In this document: positions 19,927 through 29,600 of the stretch, piece after piece
Position numbering within the stretch: the first letter of the stretch is position 1
Layout: each line of letters opens with the position of its first letter
Assembly (NCBI GenBank): GCA_003598085.1
Contig: QZKU01000004.1
Span: 1-64,000 of the forward strand
Direction of reading: 5' to 3'
From: Candidatus Abyssobacteria bacterium SURF_5
Lineage (GTDB): Bacteria; Abyssobacteria; SURF-5
DNA: 64,000 nucleotides
The notes under the pieces: generated by a model
What the model saw: the letters and a program-made list of their open reading frames with translations, nothing else
The model's database searches: none
Told to the model about the DNA's origin: nothing
Program-made: the position numbers and the translations under genes

Positions 19927-19955
19927 GTCATTCCTGCGAAAGCAGGAATCCAGGA
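19927..19955. repeat. REP-like palindrome with ATTCCTGC/GCAGGAAT arms
   Basis: The core is ATTCCTGC-GAAA-GCAGGAAT (19930-19949), flanked by GTC on the left and CCAGGA on the right. This matches the widespread GTCATTCCxGCGAAAGCxGGAATCC type of dispersed bacterial repeat. Only one copy was noticed in this window. Confidence 0.7.
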
Positions 19956-20016
19956 TCCGGCAGAAGAGAAATTTGAATTACGGGATAGCCTCCTCTCTCC
20001 GTTTCTCTTTTCTTTC

Positions 20017-20045
20017 TTGAAAATAGAGTCTGCTGCGGATATGAT
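20017..20045 (+). promoter_or_regulatory. Sigma-70-type promoter for the URO-D/amphi-Trp/OYE group
   Basis: TTGAAA (20017-20022) and TATGAT (20040-20045) are 17 bases apart and lie 45 bases before the ATG at 20090. Confidence 0.65.
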
Positions 20046-20089
20046 AAGGTCCGACAGGGAAACGGATTTTCGTGTAATGGAGACACCCC

Positions 20090-21259
20090 ATGAATTCATT
20101 CGCCTCGAAACAACGAGTGATTGATACCTTGAATCATCGCCAACCCGACCGCATTCCGTTCGATCTTGGCAGCTCCATCGAGACCGGCATCACCATACAA
20201 GCCTACGACCGGTTCATCGAGTTTATGAATTTGACCGAAGAGCCTGACGACACGCTGTTCAACGCCTTCATGCAGACCGGCAATTTCAAGCAGGTCCCCG
20301 AAAACATCCTTCGGCATCTGAAAGTGGATACGCGTGGCACGCTCATCCAAATGCCTTCCGAGCCCGAGCCGAGAATCGAATTCGAAGGCGACACCATGCT
20401 CCTCTATGACGAATGGGGCGTGAAATGGGCAAAGCCGGAAAGCAGCTTTTATACCGACCCGGTAGGCCACCCGCTTGGCGGAGAGCTCACCCGCAAACGT
20501 CTAAAAGAGTTTCCCTGGCCAGACCCCCTGCAGGAATCTCGATTTCATGGCCTGAAGGAAGAGGCGCAACGAATGCGCGATACCGGCTGTGCCGTAATGT
20601 TCAGTCTCTACGGGCTCGGCTTGTGGGAAGTCGCCTGGATGCTGCACGGCCTCGAGGCGACCCTGGTGGATTTCATGCTTCAGCCGGCACTGATGGAACA
20701 GCTTCTGGATAGGATTAAAGAATTCCAGATGCGGCTATGGGAAAGGACTCTGGAGGTCGTCGGCGAAAATGTGGACATCTGTCTGCATAGCGAAGATCTC
20801 GGCACGCAGAACAATCCCATCATGTCGCCTGAGCTGTATCGCAAATTCTTGAAGCCGCGCCAGGCGGAACTATTTGCGCACATCAAGAAGGTAGCGAAAA
20901 ACGACGTCAAGGTTCTGCTGCATTCCTGCGGCAGCATCCGGAAACTGATTCCGGACTTGATCGAAACGGGCATCGACGCGCTCAACCCCATCCAGGTGAG
21001 CGCGACCGGAATGGATACCAAAGAGCTAAAGAGGGAATACGGGAAGGACCTCTGCTTCTGGGGCGGCGGAGTCGATACCCAGGAGATTCTGCCGCATCGC
21101 TCGCCGGCAGAGGTGCGGGATGAGGTTAAGCGAAGGATCGAAGACCTCGCTCCAGATGGCGGATTCGTTTTTGCGGCAGTCCACAATATACAACCCGACG
21201 TCCCGCCGGAAAACCTTCAGGCGATGTGGGAAGCCTTTCAGGAATGCGCGGATTATTAG
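20090..21259 (+). CDS. Uroporphyrinogen decarboxylase (URO-D) family protein, possibly a corrinoid methyltransferase type
   Basis: This 389-residue protein has the URO-D/MtaA/CmuA barrel: RVIDTLNHRQPDRIPFDLG near the N-terminus, the central VDICLHSEDLGTQNNPIMSP, and LLHSCGSIRKLIPDLIETG with His278 and Cys280. In MtaA-like methyltransferases a His-x-Cys at this place binds zinc for thiol activation; in HemE it is absent. Haem synthesis is therefore less likely than a methyl-transfer or decarboxylation role. It is preceded by GGAGACACC as ribosome binding site and a sigma-70 promoter. The amphi-Trp gene follows after 31 bases and the enoate reductase after another 49, all on the same strand, which suggests one transcript. 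No corrinoid protein is visible nearby. Confidence 0.8.
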   Translation: MNSFASKQRVIDTLNHRQPDRIPFDLGSSIETGITIQAYDRFIEFMNLTEEPDDTLFNAFMQTGNFKQVPENILRHLKVDTRGTLIQMPSEPEPRIEFEGDTMLLYDEWGVKWAKPESSFYTDPVGHPLGGELTRKRLKEFPWPDPLQESRFHGLKEEAQRMRDTGCAVMFSLYGLGLWEVAWMLHGLEATLVDFMLQPALMEQLLDRIKEFQMRLWERTLEVVGENVDICLHSEDLGTQNNPIMSPELYRKFLKPRQAELFAHIKKVAKNDVKVLLHSCGSIRKLIPDLIETGIDALNPIQVSATGMDTKELKREYGKDLCFWGGGVDTQEILPHRSPAEVRDEVKRRIEDLAPDGGFVFAAVHNIQPDVPPENLQAMWEAFQECADY

Positions 21260-21290
21260 TCTGTAACCAGGATGAAGGAGAGAAGCTATC

Positions 21291-21524
21291 GTGGCCAAGT
21301 TGAAGAAATTCATGCGCGACATCGAAAAAGAATATCCCGCAAAACAGTTCGTTACGAAGCTGCGCCGGCTTGCCGATTGCATCGAACAGGGGAAACTGTT
21401 CCGGATACAGGTGGCGGGCGAGCGCGTGACCGTGCCGCCCAACGCAGTCATCAATATCGAACATGAGCGCGAAGGAAATAATGAAGAAATAGAGTTTCAA
21501 TTGAAATGGAAACTGACAAGATAA
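21291..21524 (+). CDS. Amphi-Trp domain-containing small protein
   Basis: This 77-residue protein starts at GTG after GAAGGAGAG. It has the typical amphi-Trp end: VPPNAVINIEHEREGNNEEI followed by EFQLKWKLTR, with alternating charged residues and a conserved tryptophan near the C-terminus. The function of the family is not established. Genes for it often sit beside metabolic enzymes; here it lies between a URO-D-like gene and an enoate reductase in an apparent operon. Confidence 0.8.
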   Translation: MAKLKKFMRDIEKEYPAKQFVTKLRRLADCIEQGKLFRIQVAGERVTVPPNAVINIEHEREGNNEEIEFQLKWKLTR

Positions 21525-21573
21525 CAATTGGAAACTACAATGCGTTCCCATACCGTTTCCACTGGAGGCTGCC

Positions 21574-23577
21574 ATGAAAGACCCGTTGCTTAATCCAATA
21601 AGAATAGGAAGGTTGGAGATCAACAACCGCATTTATATGCCCGCGATGCATCTGGGGATGGCGGAAGATTTTCAGGTGACGGACCGGCTCGTTGATTTTT
21701 ATGCCGAGCGAGCCCGCGGCGGCGCGGGTGCTATTTGCGTCGGCTACGCCACTATTGATGATTTGTCCGGCAACACCCAGAATATCGGCGCGCACAGCGA
21801 CGAATTCATTCCGGGCCTTGCGCGCCTGTCGGATGCCATAAAGAAAAACGGTGCGCGTTCGGCGCTTCAATTGAATCATGCCGGCCGCTACAACATGTCC
21901 TTTTTCCTCGGCGGAAAACAGCCGATTGCGCCTTCTCCGATCGCTTCCCGCATGACGCGCGAGACGCCGCGCGAAATGACGCTCGAGGATATCCGGCGGA
22001 CAATAACGGCGTTCGCCGAGGCGGCGGCCCGCGCGAAGAAGGCGGGTTTCGATATCGTCGAGGTTCTCAGCGGGACCGGCTACCTGATCAGCGAATTCCT
22101 GTCACCGCTAACGAATCAGCGCAAGGATGAGTATGGCGGCTCGCTCGCGAACCGGATGCGGTTCGGGCTGGAAGTCATCTGCGCCATCCGCGAAAAGCTG
22201 GGCAAGGATTTTCCGCTCATCGTGCGCATGAACGGGAACGACTTCATGCCGGGCGGACAAGGCCGCGGCGAGCTTCAGGAATACGCGCAGGCGCTGGTGC
22301 AGCACGGCGTGGACGCGCTGTGCATCAATGTTGGATGGCATGAGGCGAGGGTCCCGCAGATCGTATCGTTTGTTCCGCGGGGCGTCTTCGCGTATCAGGC
22401 GCGGGGAATAAAGGAAAAGGTGAATGTGCCGGTGATCGCAAGCCACCGGATCAATGATCCCGCGGTCGCTCGCAAGCTGATAGCCGACGGCATGTGCGAC
22501 ATGGTCGCCATGGGCAGAAGCCTGATCGCCGACCCGTATCTGCCCGAGAAGGTGAGGACGGGACGCGAGGATGAAATCGTTCACTGCATCGCGTGCGCGC
22601 AGGGTTGCTTCGATCATCTGTTCGAACTAAAGTCGGTCGAGTGCCTCTGCAATCCGAAGGCCGGCCATGAGGCGGAATTGAGCGCGCGAAAAACAGAAAA
22701 ACCGAAGAAGGTCATGGTAATCGGCGGCGGTCCTGCAGGCATGAGCGCGGCCCTCGCGGCGCAAGAGCAGGGACATTCCGTCACGATTTACGAACAGAGC
22801 GGCAGGCTCGGCGGCCAGCTTTTCCTCGCATCTGCGCCTCCTGGTAGAGACGAGTTCATGGAGCTCGCGCGAGACCTGGAGAAACAGGTAAAAGTCAATG
22901 GGGTGCGCGTCATGCTCAATCAAAAGGTTGATGCCGCTCTCATCACAAAAGAAGCGCCTGACACCGTTATCCTGGCCACCGGCGCCGTTCCGATCGTTCC
23001 GCCGATAACCGGAATCGACCGCCCGAACGTCGTGCAGGCGTGGGACGTGCTGCAGAATAAAGTCCTCACCGGCAGCAAGGTCGTGGTGATAGGAGGCGGA
23101 GCAGTCGGAGTTGAAACCGCGATGTTTCTCGCGGAAAAGGGAACGCTTTCCGGCGAGGAATTGAAATTCCTTTTCATCAATAAAGCCGAGAGCCCCGAAG
23201 CTCTTTATGAATTGGCCAGCCGTGGAACGAAAGAGGTTGTTCTCATAGAAATGATCGACAAGATCGGCAAAGATATCGGCCGTTCCACTCGCTGGGGAAT
23301 GCTGCAGGACATGGCCCGCTTCGGGATCAGGAGCGATGTGCAGACGCGAGCGCTCGAGATAACCGATTCCGGCATAAAGATCGAGCGGAATGGCGCGACG
23401 GAAGAGATCCCGGCCGATACCATCGTCCTTGCTGTCGGCGCGCAGTCTCACAACCCGCTTCAGGCAATCCTCGAACAGAAGAAGATTCAGTACACCGTGG
23501 TCGGTGATGCCAGTCACGTGGGAACGGCTTTCGAAGCGGTTCATGCAGGATTCCGGGCCGGAAGAGAGATACAGTAG
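21574..23577 (+). CDS. FMN/4Fe-4S/FAD enoate reductase (2,4-dienoyl-CoA reductase / NADH:flavin oxidoreductase type)
   Basis: This 667-residue enzyme has the full three-part layout. An OYE-type FMN barrel spans about 1-330 (NNRIYMPAMHLGMAE, LQLNHAGRY, GGSLANRMRFGLE, MGRSLIADP). A 4Fe-4S motif is formed by Cys338, Cys341, Cys345 and Cys357 (CIACAQGC, then 11 residues, then CLCNP). Dinucleotide-binding domains follow (VMVIGGGPAGMSAAL at about 381; VVVIGGGAVGVETAM at about 504). Known relatives reduce C=C bonds of enoyl or dienoyl compounds with NAD(P)H in anaerobes. The substrate here is not identified. Ribosome binding site: GGAGG before ATG at 21574. It is the last gene of an apparent three-gene transcript. 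Confidence 0.9.
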   Translation: MKDPLLNPIRIGRLEINNRIYMPAMHLGMAEDFQVTDRLVDFYAERARGGAGAICVGYATIDDLSGNTQNIGAHSDEFIPGLARLSDAIKKNGARSALQLNHAGRYNMSFFLGGKQPIAPSPIASRMTRETPREMTLEDIRRTITAFAEAAARAKKAGFDIVEVLSGTGYLISEFLSPLTNQRKDEYGGSLANRMRFGLEVICAIREKLGKDFPLIVRMNGNDFMPGGQGRGELQEYAQALVQHGVDALCINVGWHEARVPQIVSFVPRGVFAYQARGIKEKVNVPVIASHRINDPAVARKLIADGMCDMVAMGRSLIADPYLPEKVRTGREDEIVHCIACAQGCFDHLFELKSVECLCNPKAGHEAELSARKTEKPKKVMVIGGGPAGMSAALAAQEQGHSVTIYEQSGRLGGQLFLASAPPGRDEFMELARDLEKQVKVNGVRVMLNQKVDAALITKEAPDTVILATGAVPIVPPITGIDRPNVVQAWDVLQNKVLTGSKVVVIGGGAVGVETAMFLAEKGTLSGEELKFLFINKAESPEALYELASRGTKEVVLIEMIDKIGKDIGRSTRWGMLQDMARFGIRSDVQTRALEITDSGIKIERNGATEEIPADTIVLAVGAQSHNPLQAILEQKKIQYTVVGDASHVGTAFEAVHAGFRAGREIQ

Positions 23578-23706
23578 CCGCGATTTGTTGAGCCGGTCGG
23601 TTGGAAGCAGCCAAGAAGGAGGGTGCTCACGAGTCGATCTTTCAGTTCCACCCCGCTGACTGAATTGCCGGACGATCCTTTAACAACGGAAGCTGAATGA
23701 ACGGAA

Positions 23707-24540
23707 TTATCCGCGGTCGCCCAATGACGCAATCAGTCCCGAATCATACAGGTTCATCGGTGCGATTCCCTCTTTCCGGGTCCCGATAACCCGGACGAAT
23801 CCGATGTACCTGCCGGCGTCCGCCTCGAGCGCTTCCGCAACCGACGGAAATTTATTCTTTTTCGATTTCTCCAGGAGAATCTCAAAATCCCGCCAGTGCT
23901 TCCATCCATCAGGCATGGTGTCGGCAAGGACAACGTCAACGCGATTTGCGCGATCCCATAGCGCCCGCCACCAGTCGGCGGTCTTGAATGTAATGCATTC
24001 ATCTTCCCAGAAAGCGTGCCCGTTGGATTGTTTTTGAGTCAGGTGCGCAGGTATTTCGTTGTCAATGGACTGCGTGAGGCCGGCTTCAGCGACGGCGATT
24101 TTTCCGCCCGGCCGCACGAAGCAGCTCAGGTAGCTCAGGTAAAGCTCGTCGGTCCCGTAGTACTGATAGGAATCAACGCTTATGACCGCATCGAAGAACT
24201 CGACCGGGAACGGAAGCGCATGCGCTTCGATCCTGAGCGGGAAGACGCGGTCCGCGACCCCTGCCTCCTGCACTCGCCGCCAATTCTCATTTTGGTTTAC
24301 CCACAGATCAACCGCCCATACCTGAACGCCGAATTCGCGCGCCAGAAAGATGCTGCTGAGCGCGCTGCCGCAGCCCAAATCAAGTACACGCATCTCCGGC
24401 TTCAAATCCAGAGAAGCCGTTAGCCACTCCGTCAGCCAGAGCACGTTCGGTCCCATCTGGTTGTCCAATACCCAATTCGGATCATACTTGTTTGAAAGAG
24501 GGAAGGCTGGATTAAATAAAGGATTCTGTTTTTCTTCCAT
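23707..24540 (-). CDS. Class I SAM-dependent methyltransferase
   Basis: This 277-residue protein contains the Rossmann methyltransferase motifs: motif I VLDLGCGSALSS at about 52-64, a motif II region VWAVDLWV, and the AVISVDSYQYYG / FVRPGGKIAVAEAG post-motifs, as in the UbiE/Methyltransf_11 group. The N-terminus (NPLFNPAFPLSNKYDPNWVL) is typical of an unassigned subfamily found in anaerobes. The acceptor is unknown. A short inverted repeat CCGTA-TTCAG-TACGG at 24561-24575 lies just upstream and might be an operator. The gene converges with the enoate reductase. Confidence 0.8.
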   Translation of the reverse strand: MEEKQNPLFNPAFPLSNKYDPNWVLDNQMGPNVLWLTEWLTASLDLKPEMRVLDLGCGSALSSIFLAREFGVQVWAVDLWVNQNENWRRVQEAGVADRVFPLRIEAHALPFPVEFFDAVISVDSYQYYGTDELYLSYLSCFVRPGGKIAVAEAGLTQSIDNEIPAHLTQKQSNGHAFWEDECITFKTADWWRALWDRANRVDVVLADTMPDGWKHWRDFEILLEKSKKNKFPSVAEALEADAGRYIGFVRVIGTRKEGIAPMNLYDSGLIASLGDRG

Positions 24541-24762
24541 GTCATTTCATTCGGGGATAGCCGTATTCAGTACGGTAGTTCGAAATATTGTACTATTTTC
24601 TTGAGGAAAAATGAAGAGGAAATCCTGCGGCTCTCTATGAATTGTTAAGCAGATGCAGAGAAGTGATGAATGGTGTCCGTGGGCATTTATGACGCCTACA
24701 ACAAACTCGCAGCAGAAAAGTTGAACCCGAAATACTATGTGAGTTGCCACCGGCCGTGAGGG

Positions 24763-25344
24763 CTAATAGGCGGCAGGCGACTGCACAACTTTCTCCTTAC
24801 CCAGAAGCTCTCTCACGGCCCGGTCAAGTTCCTGTTCGCCGCGAAGGTTCACGTAGCGGATCAAGCCTTTCTGATCGACCAGAAACGTGGCGGGGAGCGA
24901 ATAAACGTTGTAGAGGCGGGAGATTTCATTTTCCCAGCCTTTCCCGTCAAAAATTTGCGGCCACTCTATCCCAACCATCCTCACCAGTGTTTCCAATTCC
25001 GTGCGATCGGTATTCAGGCTGATGCCAATGACGGTGAAGCCGTCGTTTTTATATCTGTCATAGACGCGTTTTATATGCGGCAACTCCATGAGACAAGGGC
25101 TGCACCAGGTAGCCCAGAAATCGAGGAGTACGACTTTCCCCCGATAATCTGACAACGATACTTTCTGGCCCGAGAGATCAACGGCCGTGAAGGTCAGAGC
25201 TTTTACGCCTTTGACCGGCAGCCTTCCTTGTTCCGGACCGGAAAACAGAACCAGCAACAAGATAATGCCTCCGACCGCTACGGCGAGCAGAAGGGGAGGC
25301 GGGATCTTTCTTAACAAGTCTAATGCATCTTTTTTCCGGTCCAA
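24763..25344 (-). CDS. Membrane-anchored TlpA-like thiol-disulfide oxidoreductase
   Basis: The 193-residue protein has a basic cytoplasmic start, one membrane anchor (about residues 17-35, LLLAVAVGGIILLLVLF) and a periplasmic thioredoxin-like (AhpC-TSA/Redoxin) domain. The active site is Trp80-Cys81-Ser-Pro-Cys84 in DFWATWCSPC, with the cis-proline loop at YSLPATFLVD. Such proteins reduce apocytochrome c cysteines or other periplasmic disulfides. That would be consistent with the eight-heme cytochrome encoded 5 kb away, though no direct link is seen. The ankyrin gene lies 29 bases upstream on the same strand, so the two may be cotranscribed. Confidence 0.85.
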   Translation of the reverse strand: MDRKKDALDLLRKIPPPLLLAVAVGGIILLLVLFSGPEQGRLPVKGVKALTFTAVDLSGQKVSLSDYRGKVVLLDFWATWCSPCLMELPHIKRVYDRYKNDGFTVIGISLNTDRTELETLVRMVGIEWPQIFDGKGWENEISRLYNVYSLPATFLVDQKGLIRYVNLRGEQELDRAVRELLGKEKVVQSPAAY

Positions 25345-25373
25345 AAGTTTTCTCCTTTACTGCCGCATGGCGA

Positions 25374-25889
25374 TTATTCTTCGGCGCCGGCTTCTTTCAA
25401 GATGCGGCAAACGTTGAGGTGCCCTCTTTCGTGCGCGTATCTGAGGGCCGTCCATTGCCGGTTGCTCTTGAGATTCAACTCGGCCTTTTCTCTTATGAGC
25501 AGCCTTACGGTGAGATAGTGTCCACTTGCCGCTGCAATCATGAGGGCCGTATACCCGTCACTTGTTGTGCCATTGATATCGGCGCCGTTCTGCAGGAGCA
25601 AACGAATAAATTCATCATGCCCTTTGGCGGCGGCTATCATCATGGGCGTCAAGTCGGTGTCGGTATCCCTTGCGTTCGGGTCGGCCCCATTCTCCAGGAG
25701 CGCTTTCCCGACTTCCACATTTCCCGATGTCGCCGCGACTAAAATGGCCTTTACTCCGACTCCTACGGCCGGAGCGTCGGCATCCGCCCCATTTTTCAAC
25801 AAAAATTTAACCGCTCGAGCCGATCCCTTTAGAGATGCCATCATCACGGCCATGCCCAAATGTTTCTTCTTAAGGACAACTGTCTTCAT
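25374..25889 (-). CDS. Ankyrin repeat protein (171 aa)
   Basis: No signal peptide is visible. The protein is about five ankyrin repeats with the usual TALMIAAASGHYLTVRLLI and LLENGADPNARD pattern: repeats begin near residues 9, 45, 79, 112 and 145. The role is presumably protein binding; a partner cannot be named. A strong AAAAGGAGG site precedes the start. The TlpA-like gene follows after 29 bases. Confidence 0.85.
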   Translation of the reverse strand: MKTVVLKKKHLGMAVMMASLKGSARAVKFLLKNGADADAPAVGVGVKAILVAATSGNVEVGKALLENGADPNARDTDTDLTPMMIAAAKGHDEFIRLLLQNGADINGTTSDGYTALMIAAASGHYLTVRLLIREKAELNLKSNRQWTALRYAHERGHLNVCRILKEAGAEE

Positions 25890-26131
25890 ACGAATCGTCC
25901 TCCTTTTCTTGCGGGGCGCTTGCAGTACTCTCGGAGGAAACTACGCGTTCGGCAATATCTTCCTTTCTTCTCCAAATAATTCGGCTAATAACCTCGCCCC
26001 TGATAATAAAAGACCCTTCTTCCGCAGACGTCCACTTCAATTATGGCGAAACCGTTGCAGAATTGACATCGAGTACGCTGGAGACAATGGACAGAAGGTT
26101 TCACGCGATGAAGGTTTTGCTTGGCTTGTGG

Positions 26132-26557
26132 CTATGATGAGGGGGATTTTTTCTGTACCGCTTCAAAACGGACCGCGACGGAATTGATGCAATATCGTTT
26201 CCGCGTAGGTTCGGGACCATCGTCAAACACATGCCCCAAGTGGGCATCACATCGGCTGCACTTTACTTGGACCCGCTTCTTAAGAGAAGTCAGCTCTCGT
26301 CGCGTTTGGATATTCTCCTCCGAAATCGGAGCCCAAAAGCTGGGCCATCCAGTGCCGGAGTCGTATTTCTGTTCCGAACTAAATAATTCGTTGCCGCAGC
26401 AAACGCAGTGGTAAATCCCTTCCTCGAAGCAATCGATATACATTCCGCGGAAAGGTTCTTCAGTTCCCTTCTTTCGTGTTACCCTGAATTCTTCAGGGCT
26501 CAACTGTTGTCTCCACTCGTCTTCCGTTTTTATTATCTTGCCGGTAAATACAGGCAT
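26132..26557 (-). CDS. msrB: Peptide-methionine (R)-S-oxide reductase MsrB
   Basis: MsrB reduces the R epimer of methionine sulfoxide in proteins. The ATG at 26557 gives 141 residues; an in-frame GTG at 26578 would add seven residues. The catalytic cysteine is Cys123 in RYCINSVAVRF. Zinc is held by two CxxC pairs (Cys51/Cys54 in CVCCGNEL and Cys100/Cys103 in CSRCDAHLGHVF). Other hallmarks are YDSGTGWPSFW and DDGPEPTRKRYC. The length is standard for a stand-alone enzyme and there is no export signal, so it is cytoplasmic. The preceding beta-helix gene ends 82 bases upstream on the same strand. Confidence 0.95.
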   Translation of the reverse strand: MPVFTGKIIKTEDEWRQQLSPEEFRVTRKKGTEEPFRGMYIDCFEEGIYHCVCCGNELFSSEQKYDSGTGWPSFWAPISEENIQTRRELTSLKKRVQVKCSRCDAHLGHVFDDGPEPTRKRYCINSVAVRFEAVQKKSPSS

Positions 26558-26639
26558 TTTCTCGACTTTCTGCCACACCGGCCGGTTATTATCAGGCCTT
26601 CTATTGTTACGAACTCTACTATAATTTTAACATAATTCT

Positions 26640-29600
26640 CTAATTGATCTTTACTGGTTTGTCGAGAAAAGGCTCGAACGTTACTTTTCCCAAGGCCGGA
26701 TCATCATCTGCGTCAACGATCATGCGGGAAATGGCGCCCCCATCTGAGCTACCCCAATAGCAGTTGCTTGTTGTAAACGGAGATGAATCGGCAGAGTTCC
26801 CGTTGTAGAACTGGCTGCCGGAGTTGCCATACACGTTGTTGTTTTCGAAAACAAGATATCCGAGAACGTATACACCGCCGTTATCCTTTGCGGACCGCCC
26901 TCGATTGGCGGTCACGGTGTTCCTGGTGAAGACTTCATTTTCTATGGATGTCCCCCAGAAATTGATGAATACGCCGCCGCCGAATTGCGACAGCGCGATG
27001 TTTGAGCCGATGTAGTTGCGCGTGATGCTGCTGTTGTGTTCCGTGAAAATGCCGCCACCTTCCCGGGCCTGATTCCGCGTCACCTCATTTTCATCGACGA
27101 GCCCGAAGGTGGAATAAATGCCGCCGCCTGCCGCTTTCGCGGTGTTTCCATCTATTCGATTGCCGATCGCCGAGGACCGGGACAGATAGACGCCGCCACC
27201 GTTGCCTGTGGCCGTATTGGCGGTGATGTCGTTGTCTTCCACATGGATCGTCGAAGTGTTCATGTATCCGTAGGCATAAATGCCGCCGCCGTCGCCGTCC
27301 GCAGTATTGTGGTGAATTTTATTCGAGAGGACATAGATGATATCGTTCGTATAGGCGTAAATGCCGCCGCCATTGGTGGGGGCCTCATTATGATGGATAT
27401 CATTTCCCGCGATAACCGGGCCGCCTTGTCGAATCGTTATCCCGCTGCCGCCGTTTCCTGCTATCTCGCAATTTTTTATGAGCGGCGAGGAAGATTCGAT
27501 CAACAAACCTTTGCCTCCGTCGATACTGCAGAATTCCAGAATGGTTCCGTCGATGTAGGTTCTCTGATCATCGAGAATCGCATCCGCACATTGTTCGGCA
27601 AAGATGATGCTTCCCCATCTCCCCGAAGATTCACGCGTAAACAGAATAGGAGCGTCCGCCGTTCCCCGAGCCTGAAGCTCTCCCCGCACTTTCAGATTTT
27701 TGCCAGGAGCAAAATGAACAGCCACTCCCGGTTCAATAACAAGTCTCCCTTCCGACATAATGATCGTGTTGCCGGCGACGAAATACGGGCTCTTCGCTTT
27801 TTGGAGATGCATCTCGCTGTCTATCGGGCCGGACAAGGTGAAGGCGGTTTCGGGCGCAGTTGTAAAGCCCGTGGGCCTGCTCCAATCCGACCAACTGCCG
27901 GTGGGCGAACGGGAGGCGATTCTCCATGCATACTCCCTGACTGCCTGAAGTTTATCACTTCCCATCGTCAGCTCATCCATTTCCGGTCCAGAGGTCATGG
28001 TATCGAGCACTGGATTAAAGGCGCTGTCGCCGGCGGCAAAGACCTGCCACCGGTAGGAGACTACAGCTTCGCCTGCTTCGGGAGGGGCGGCTTTCAGGAT
28101 TATCTTATCCCGCAGCACCCCCTGATCGCCGTCAGCCGGATGAAGGTTTACGGGCGCGAGGAGCGATTCTTCCGACGGAGAAAAATACAGCCTCACCTCT
28201 TCGGAAAGCCCCGTCTCCGCCTCGCCCTCGTCTCGAGTCGAAAATCCGGAGACACACAAGAAATATTCCTTTTCCGGTTCCAGATCGGTGATGAGAAACG
28301 ACTTTTCAGAACCTGTCTGTAAAACCGTATCATATGGATACCCGCTCTCCGAGCTGATATAGATCCTGTGGCCGGTGAAGTTTGCGCCGGGCGATTCTTC
28401 CCACGTCAATTCGATTCCGCCGTCTCGCGAGGCCGCGCGTACGTGGAAAGGCGGCAGCATGGGCGGCTGTGGGCGCTGTTCGAGCATGAACGGCTTGTAA
28501 ATGGCCAATCCATTGGATTCGTTGTCGATCCAATCATAGGTCACCCGAAGGATCGAGTCTTCGGAAGAAGTGCCCCAATAATTTTCGGTAGCGACGACAT
28601 CGGGCGCATCGGACACATTGGCTATATAAAGAGCGTAGCCTTCGTTGCCCAGGATATTATTGCCGCGGATAAGCGGATTGCCTGAAACATAAATGCCGCC
28701 GCAACCTTCATCTCCATCGGCGCTGTTTGCGGCGATACAGTTATCCTCAATGGGGCCGGAGCCGAAATAATGCAAACCCCCTCCTTCGATGCGGGCGGCC
28801 TTATTGCGAATAATGCTGTTCGATTTGATGCTGGCATTCTCGGAGAAAATGCCGGCGCCGCGCTCCGCTGAATTTCCCTGCACAAGGTTGTCGGCCACTT
28901 CGGATTCGACCGCATAAATTCCGCCGCCACGCAATATGGCTTTATTATTGATAACGGTGTTCCCGTTCAAAATCGCTTTGTAGGCGTAGATTCCGCCCCC
29001 GAAGCGTGAACTGCTGTTGCCGAAGATCACATTGTTCATGATGTGCGCAGTTCCGCCGTCCGCGGCGTAAGCATAAATCCCGCCGCCGCCGTCACGACCG
29101 CCGTCGGAGATGTTGTTGTAGATGATATTGTCGGCGATTCGGACATTCCTGTCGGAGTAACTAATGATGCCTCCTCCGTTGCCGGAAGCCGGGTCATGTT
29201 CGGTGGAATTCCCATAGATGCGGTTGCCCATGATAGTCGGTGCGCCGAATTCCACCCGAATCCCGCTGGAGACGTTATTACGGATTTCGCACTGGGTAAT
29301 AAAGGGGGCGCCGAACCTGATGAAGAGGCCTCCCCCTTTTTCGACAATACAATTGCTCAGGATGCAGCCGGCTGAATAGGCGCCGGACTCGGAGAAGGCG
29401 GCATCAGTGCTGAAGTCGGTAAATGAGACGTTTCCCCAGGGCGTTTCGGTATGTGCGGTAAACAGAATAGGTTTCGCCGGCGTCCCTACAGCCCGGAGGC
29501 TTCCGTTTATCTCGAGAGATTTCTCGGGGTAAAATTCAACAATGACGCCGGGTTCGATTTCCAGCGTTGCGCCTTCAATCAACTTGATGTCGTTCGTTAT

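Larger units (their letters stand above)
19743..20089. other. Intergenic region with REP-like palindrome and promoter
   Basis: This 347-base gap contains no credible gene. It carries a palindrome at 19927-19955 and a promoter at 20017-20045. Confidence 0.5.

Noticed and set aside
22627-23544. 305-codon open frame antisense to the enoate reductase
   Set aside because: It mirrors the codon pattern of the real gene in a high-GC region and has no family features.
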